Shown here: piece after piece, positions 17,249 to 20,879 of the stretch | Numbering within the stretch: the stretch's first letter is position 1 | Layout: the number at the start of each line of letters is the position of its first letter | NCBI GenBank assembly: GCA_947378905.1 | Contig: CANCLV010000016.1 | Location: 1 to 20,879 of the forward strand | Reading direction: 5' to 3' | DNA length: 20,879 bases | Source of the DNA: Opitutia bacterium | GTDB taxonomy: Bacteria; Verrucomicrobiota; Verrucomicrobiia; Opitutales; UBA953 | Notes under the pieces: model-generated | What the model was told of the DNA's origin: nothing | Database searches by the model: none | The model's input: only the letters and a program-made list of their open reading frames with translations | Made by a program: the position numbers and the translations under genes

Positions 17249-18934
17249 ATGTTTGAAGACCATAGCGATATCATGCGCGACATTGCCATCGAGGGGAAAC
17301 TTCTCGATCAAACTCAAGCAGACGAAATTTGGGAGTCGCACGCGACCACTGGAAAATCTTTTGCCGACAGCCTTATCGATGCCAATCTCGCCGATCGCCC
17401 ATCATTATTACAAGCGATTGCGGACCACTTAGGTGTACAATTTTATTCTGCTATTCCTACTACGGCGCAGGATGATATCACCAAAGTTTTAAAGCCGGCC
17501 CAAGCTCACAAGTATGCCGTCGTCCCAGTGGCCGACGAAGCAGGCAAGTTAACACTCGTTGCGAAGGATCCATTTAACTCCACCATCATCAATGAACTCA
17601 CTTTCATTCTGAAGCGTGAAAACATTGAATTGGCGGTCGCTGATCCCGAGATGGTTGATGCGGCTGTTATTCGTGTTTACGGTGAGCCTTCGGCTTCATC
17701 GATGGACGACTTGTTGGGTGAGTTTGACCAAATTGATTCAGCCGCCGTTGCCGATGATGATGTCGCCAATGCCGCCAGCCAGGCTCCAATTATTCGCTTC
17801 GTGGATTTAGTTCTGCAAGAAGCCGTTAAAGCCAAAGCTTCTGATATTCACTTTGAGCCTTTTGAAGATCAGTTCCGCATTCGTTACCGTATCGACGGTT
17901 CGCTCTATGAGATGGCTCCACCTCCTAAGAATTTAGCAAACGCGGTGACAGCTCGTGTGAAAGTTTTATCCGCTCTGAATATTGCTGAGCGAAGAATTCC
18001 ACAAGACGGACGTATTAAAACCACCATCGGCGGTCGCCAAATCGATCTCCGTGTTTCGACTTTGCCGACACAGTTCGGTGAGTCGGTCGTGTTGCGTATT
18101 CTCGATAAGACCGTCGTGAATCTGAGTCTCGATGCTCTCTCGATGCAAGAAGACATCAAAGAGGGTATTCGCTCCATGGTGAATAAACCTAATGGTATCT
18201 TCATCGTTACTGGTCCTACTGGTTCAGGAAAAACCACCACACTTTATTCTGCATTGCGTGAGGTAAATACCGAGGACGTAAAAATTCTCACTGCGGAAGA
18301 TCCTGTCGAATATGAAGTCGAAGGAATCATGCAGGTGCCTATCAATCACCAAGTCGGTTTAACTTTCGCCGCCGCACTTCGTTCCTTCCTTCGTCAAGAT
18401 CCTGATACGATCATGGTGGGAGAAATTCGCGATATCGAGACCGCGCAAATTGCTGTTCAGGCATCGCTCACGGGTCACGTGGTTTTATCCACGCTCCACA
18501 CCAATGATGCTCCAGGTGCGGTGACTCGACTTATTGATATGGGTCTCGAGCCTTTCTTAATTTCTGCGTCCATTGAAGGGATCTTGGCTCAACGATTATT
18601 GCGCCGTATTTGCAAAACCTGCCGCACCGCCTACGAGCCAGACAAAGAAGTGATTGGTATGCTCGACGTCGATGCTCTCGAAATCGCGAACAAGAAATTC
18701 TACTTCGGTAAAGGTTGTGCGGATTGTAACCGTTCGGGTTACAAAGGCCGCCAAGGTCTCTTTGAATTAATGACCATTTCGGACTCCATTCGTACGCTCA
18801 TCACTCAGCGTGCTCCGACCCTGGTCCTGAAGCAAAAAGCTATCGAAGTCGGTATGCGTCCGCTTCGTGATGACGGTCTACGCTGCATTTTCGATGGTTT
18901 AACTACTATTGAAGAAGTGCTGAAATACACCTAA
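17249..18934 (+). CDS. PilB/GspE-type secretion or pilus extension ATPase (copy 2)
   Basis: A second assembly-type ATPase, 561 residues. The N-terminal MshEN-like domain (about 10-145, including TGKSFADSLIDANLADRPSL) is followed by an acidic linker (about 150-178) and the core: ASDIHFEP (197-204), Walker A GPTGSGKT (322-329), an EDPVEYEVEG Asp box, canonical LRQDPDTIMVGEIRD, STLHTND, and zinc-finger pairs in ICKTC and GCADC. Its core is clearly paralogous to copy 1, but the N-terminal domains differ. It starts 14 bases after pilT; AAATTTAAAC overlaps the pilT stop. Lying directly before pilC, it is the likelier main PilB partner. Its exact division of labour with copy 1 is unknown. Confidence 0.92.
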   Translation: MFEDHSDIMRDIAIEGKLLDQTQADEIWESHATTGKSFADSLIDANLADRPSLLQAIADHLGVQFYSAIPTTAQDDITKVLKPAQAHKYAVVPVADEAGKLTLVAKDPFNSTIINELTFILKRENIELAVADPEMVDAAVIRVYGEPSASSMDDLLGEFDQIDSAAVADDDVANAASQAPIIRFVDLVLQEAVKAKASDIHFEPFEDQFRIRYRIDGSLYEMAPPPKNLANAVTARVKVLSALNIAERRIPQDGRIKTTIGGRQIDLRVSTLPTQFGESVVLRILDKTVVNLSLDALSMQEDIKEGIRSMVNKPNGIFIVTGPTGSGKTTTLYSALREVNTEDVKILTAEDPVEYEVEGIMQVPINHQVGLTFAAALRSFLRQDPDTIMVGEIRDIETAQIAVQASLTGHVVLSTLHTNDAPGAVTRLIDMGLEPFLISASIEGILAQRLLRRICKTCRTAYEPDKEVIGMLDVDALEIANKKFYFGKGCADCNRSGYKGRQGLFELMTISDSIRTLITQRAPTLVLKQKAIEVGMRPLRDDGLRCIFDGLTTIEEVLKYT

Positions 18935-18957
18935 TCTTTCTATAACAAACCCCTCCC

Positions 18958-20199
18958 ATGCCTGAATACAAGTATAACGCTATTGATCGTAACGGTGCGC
19001 AAACCACTGGTAAAATCGAAGCGGCGAACGACGAACAAGCTCGCCAAAAATTAATGGCTCGTGGCCTTATGGTCACTTCATTGGTGGGAGACACGGGTGC
19101 TGCCAAGCCCGCCGCTGCTGCCGCCGCTGCCCCTAAAAAATCTTTTAGCTTCGGTTCAAAAGTTTCTGCCGAAGACGTCACCACCATGACTCGTCAGTTA
19201 GCGACGCTTATCGTCGCCGGCTTACCTTTATTGCGTGCGCTGGAGTTGATTCACAAACAAGAACGCAATCCTCACTTCAAAGAAGTCTTGGGTATGATTG
19301 CTGAAAGCGTTTCTCAGGGTAATAATTTATCCGAAGCTCTTGCCGCCCACCCTAAAGTTTTTGACCGTCTCTTTGTTAACATGGTGAAGGCAGGGGAGGC
19401 TGGTGGCGTGCTTGATAAAGTATTAGATCGATTAGCCAAGTTCCGTGAAAAATCTCAACGCATTCAGAAGAAGGTTAAATCAGCGATGGTTTACCCAGGT
19501 GTCGTTGTTTCCGTGGCCGTAGTTATCGTCTATATTTTAATGGTTAAAGTTGTTCCTTCATTCCAAAAACTTTTGAGCAGTCAGAAATTGGCTTTACCTC
19601 CTTTAACTCAGTTCGTGGTCGGTATTTCTACCGCTTTAACTGACTACTGGTATGTAACACCTTTCGTTCTTTTCGGTGGTTACTACGGTTTGAAACTTTG
19701 GTTGTCGTCTCCTAAAGGTAAGGAAATTTTCGACCGAGTTATTTTTAAACTCCCCAAAGTGGGTGGCTTCGTCCAAATCGTTTCCGTCTCACGCTTCGCT
19801 CGTACGTTTGGAACCTTAATGGCTTCAGGCGTTCCGATTCTCCAAGCGATTACGATTACGCGTGATACTTTAGATAACGTGGTTATCGCTAGCTCATTAG
19901 AGCGCGTGCATGATCGCGTGCGCGATGGTGAACCTCTTTCCATTCCTCTCGAACAAACCGGAGTGTTCCCACAAATGGTTACTTCGATGATTCAAGTCGG
20001 TGAAGAGACCGGCCAGCTTCCCGAAATGTTAAATCGTGTGGCCGATATTTATGACGAAGAAGTGGACAACGCGGTGACCGCGCTCACTTCCATTATCGAA
20101 CCAGTACTCATCGTGTTCCTCGCTGTGGTTGTCGGTGCCATCGTTCTTGCGATGTTCCTGCCGCTCATCGCCCTGATCACGAAGATGACCGGTGGATAA
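18958..20199 (+). CDS. pilC: Type IV pilus / type II secretion inner-membrane platform protein (PilC/GspF)
   Basis: Polytopic platform protein that couples the cytoplasmic ATPases to pilin insertion. The protein has 413 residues. The N-terminal MPEYKYNAIDRNG and GKIEA opening is typical, followed by an Ala/Pro linker (about 45-58). Two tandem GspF domains follow, each with an FxxxLxxLxxxGxPLLxAL-type helix (TMTRQLATLIVAGLPLLRAL and ARTFGTLMASGVPILQAI) and an EETG/EAGG motif. Hydrophobic segments lie near 178-200, 222-238 and 382-406. Last gene of the block, 23 bases after the second PilB, and followed by a strong terminator. Pilins, PilD and the PilMNOPQ alignment genes are absent from the window. 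Confidence 0.95.
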   Translation: MPEYKYNAIDRNGAQTTGKIEAANDEQARQKLMARGLMVTSLVGDTGAAKPAAAAAAAPKKSFSFGSKVSAEDVTTMTRQLATLIVAGLPLLRALELIHKQERNPHFKEVLGMIAESVSQGNNLSEALAAHPKVFDRLFVNMVKAGEAGGVLDKVLDRLAKFREKSQRIQKKVKSAMVYPGVVVSVAVVIVYILMVKVVPSFQKLLSSQKLALPPLTQFVVGISTALTDYWYVTPFVLFGGYYGLKLWLSSPKGKEIFDRVIFKLPKVGGFVQIVSVSRFARTFGTLMASGVPILQAITITRDTLDNVVIASSLERVHDRVRDGEPLSIPLEQTGVFPQMVTSMIQVGEETGQLPEMLNRVADIYDEEVDNAVTALTSIIEPVLIVFLAVVVGAIVLAMFLPLIALITKMTGG

Positions 20200-20221
20200 T
20201 TAGGGCCTGATTGCATTGCCC

Positions 20222-20268
20222 AAAAAAGGAGCCGGCATACGTACCCCTACGTATGCCGGCTTTTTATT
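20222..20268 (+). terminator. Strong symmetric terminator after pilC
   Basis: A perfect 14-bp stem (20230-20243 with 20248-20261; the G/C-rich part is GCCGGC) closes on loop CCCC. Six A precede it on the left (20222-20227) and T runs follow on the right (20261-20265). It can end the pilus transcript on + and, since its complement also ends in T6, the tRNA-Met transcript on -. Confidence 0.93.
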
Positions 20269-20357
20269 ACTATTTTAACTTACTTACCCCATTGCCCCGT
20301 AGGACAAATTTATACACCAAATATTAGTGCTTTTTAGCCTTTTGCAAGAATTTTTCA

Positions 20358-20373
20358 GAGATTCTCAGATCTC
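20358..20373. repeat. Short inverted repeat downstream of tRNA-fMet
   Basis: GAGAT (20358-20362) and ATCTC (20369-20373) with a six-base loop. It lies 37 bases past the 3' end of the - strand tRNA. There is no T run, so this is at most a weak structure. Confidence 0.3.
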
Positions 20374-20376
20374 AAA

Positions 20377-20399
20377 CCTATAAGTGCTTGATTTATAGG
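20377..20399. repeat. 7-bp inverted repeat just past tRNA-fMet 3' end
   Basis: CCTATAA (20377-20383) and TTATAGG (20393-20399) with a nine-base loop, 11 bases beyond the tRNA CCA on the - strand. It could be a processing or 3'-trailer hairpin. It lacks a T tract on either strand, so it is not a classical terminator. Confidence 0.45.
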
Positions 20400-20409
20400 A
20401 CTTTAAAAT

Positions 20410-20487
20410 TGGGTGCAGGGGTAGGATTTGAACCTACGACCTTCAGGTTATGAGCCTGACGAGCTAACCGGGCTGCTCCACCCTGCA
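20410..20487 (-). tRNA. Initiator tRNA-fMet (anticodon CAU)
   Basis: The - strand folds as a 78-base cloverleaf with anticodon CAU in loop CUCAUAA. Initiator features are the D-arm GAGC...GCUC with A11:U24 and the AGGUC variable loop with T-loop UUCAAAU. Deviations from the E. coli initiator are a U1:A72 pair instead of C1xA72, anticodon stem UCAGG/CCUGA (A29:U41 in place of the first of three G:C pairs), one extra D-loop base, and discriminator C73 before an encoded CCA. Elongator Met or lysidine-type Ile tRNA is unlikely because of the D-arm. Confidence 0.9.
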
Positions 20488-20514
20488 ATAAGTGGGAGGT
20501 GCAACAGAAAGCTT

Positions 20515-20582
20515 AAATGGCCGACTCGCAAGCCATTTCTGCACGGATCCTTTTAACTCAATTTCATCGGCTTAGAAATGGC
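20515..20582. repeat. Clustered inverted repeats of AAATGGC upstream of tRNA-fMet
   Basis: AAATGGC (20515-20521), GCCATTTCT (20532-20540) and AGAAATGGC (20574-20582): the middle copy can pair with either flank (7 bp or 9 bp). They lie in the intergenic region 20488-20673 between the - strand tRNA and the + strand ORF. No gene and no clear promoter was recognised in this interval. They could be operator-like sites or chance. Confidence 0.4.
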
Positions 20583-20673
20583 ATTTGTTACAGGTTTGTG
20601 CCAACGCCTCTGGGGTGTTAATTGAGGTTGGAACTTTTCCCCCGAAAATTGATGTTCATAGCTGTCTGCTGTC

Positions 20674-20879
20674 ATGTCCGATACTCCACCCAATCCTCCC
20701 ACGCCAGAAGTTGATGATGCTATCGATGCACAGGGCGAACAAGTAACGATTCGTCGTAAGCAGGGATTCTGGGCGCGCCTCGGTGGTGGCGGATTGATGG
20801 TTTCGTTAATGATCCACTTTTTCTTAGTCATCGTCGCCGTGTTTTGGGTGATATCGACTTGGACTGACTCCACTAAGCA
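20674..20879 (+). CDS. Unrecognised membrane-anchored protein, 5' part
   Basis: An ATG opens a frame that runs to the window end with no stop (68 full codons), so the gene is truncated by the window. Residues 1-20 are Pro- and acid-rich (MSDTPPNPPTPEVDD...), then comes a basic patch (IRRKQGFWARLGGGG) and one hydrophobic segment of about 20 residues (about 43-62). This is the layout of a type II (N-in) single-span protein such as TonB-like or large periplasmic-domain proteins. Function is unknown. An antisense frame of 106 codons covers the same bases, but the membrane-protein profile and the normal spacing after the intergenic region favour this one. Confidence 0.6.
   Translation, partial: MSDTPPNPPTPEVDDAIDAQGEQVTIRRKQGFWARLGGGGLMVSLMIHFFLVIVAVFWVISTWTDSTK

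Noticed and set aside
20410..20487. CAU tRNA as the lysidine-modified tRNA-Ile, since tilS is in the window
   Set aside because: The D-arm with A11:U24 and the variable/T-loop sequence follow the initiator pattern rather than tRNA-Ile2.
20553..20873. 106-codon open frame on the - strand over the last 300 bases
   Set aside because: It overlaps the + strand membrane-protein start, has a low-complexity Pro/Arg composition and no recognisable family. The + frame has a coherent topology.
1..20879. Mobile elements, CRISPR arrays, phage genes or defence systems
   Set aside because: No transposase, integrase, regularly spaced repeats or defence-type domains were found on either strand; all long frames are housekeeping or pilus genes.

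Overview
The window is a bacterial chromosomal segment made almost entirely of intact housekeeping genes, all protein genes on the + strand, with two tRNA genes on the - strand. The gene set and order (rpsI followed by argCJBDFG; ftsH-coaE; a pilB-pilT-pilB-pilC block) and the ArgB variant with a GGGK loop fit the PVC group. My best guess is Verrucomicrobiota, Opitutae-like, but that is inference without a search. There is no phage, transposon, CRISPR or obvious island.

Layout. 1-308: 3' end of rpsI with its terminator. 370-7115: arginine biosynthesis argC, argJ, argB, argD, argF, argG, which covers glutamate to argininosuccinate by the acetyl-recycling (ArgJ) route; argA and argH are not here. 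A symmetric terminator (7135-7163) separates this cluster from a convergent tRNA-Cys. 7348-10311: ispF (isoprenoids), ndk (nucleotides), an exported YbhB/PEBP-like protein, then serS. 10314-14310: tilS, ftsH, coaE. 14440-20199: type IV pilus / type II secretion motor genes, namely a PilB-like ATPase, PilT, a second PilB-like ATPase and the PilC platform protein, ended by a strong symmetric terminator that also faces a convergent initiator tRNA-Met. 20674 to the end: start of an unrecognised membrane-anchored protein.

The most striking signal is not a new gene but a codon pattern. In argC, argJ, argB and argD, 49 of 58 arginine codons are CGG, AGA or AGG. In the adjacent argG none of 28 are, and in serS only 2 of 28. 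This is what selective tRNA charging under arginine starvation could produce. A second pattern is translational: most start codons have no Shine-Dalgarno sequence, and several have a TAATTTAAAC-like element 10-14 bases upstream.
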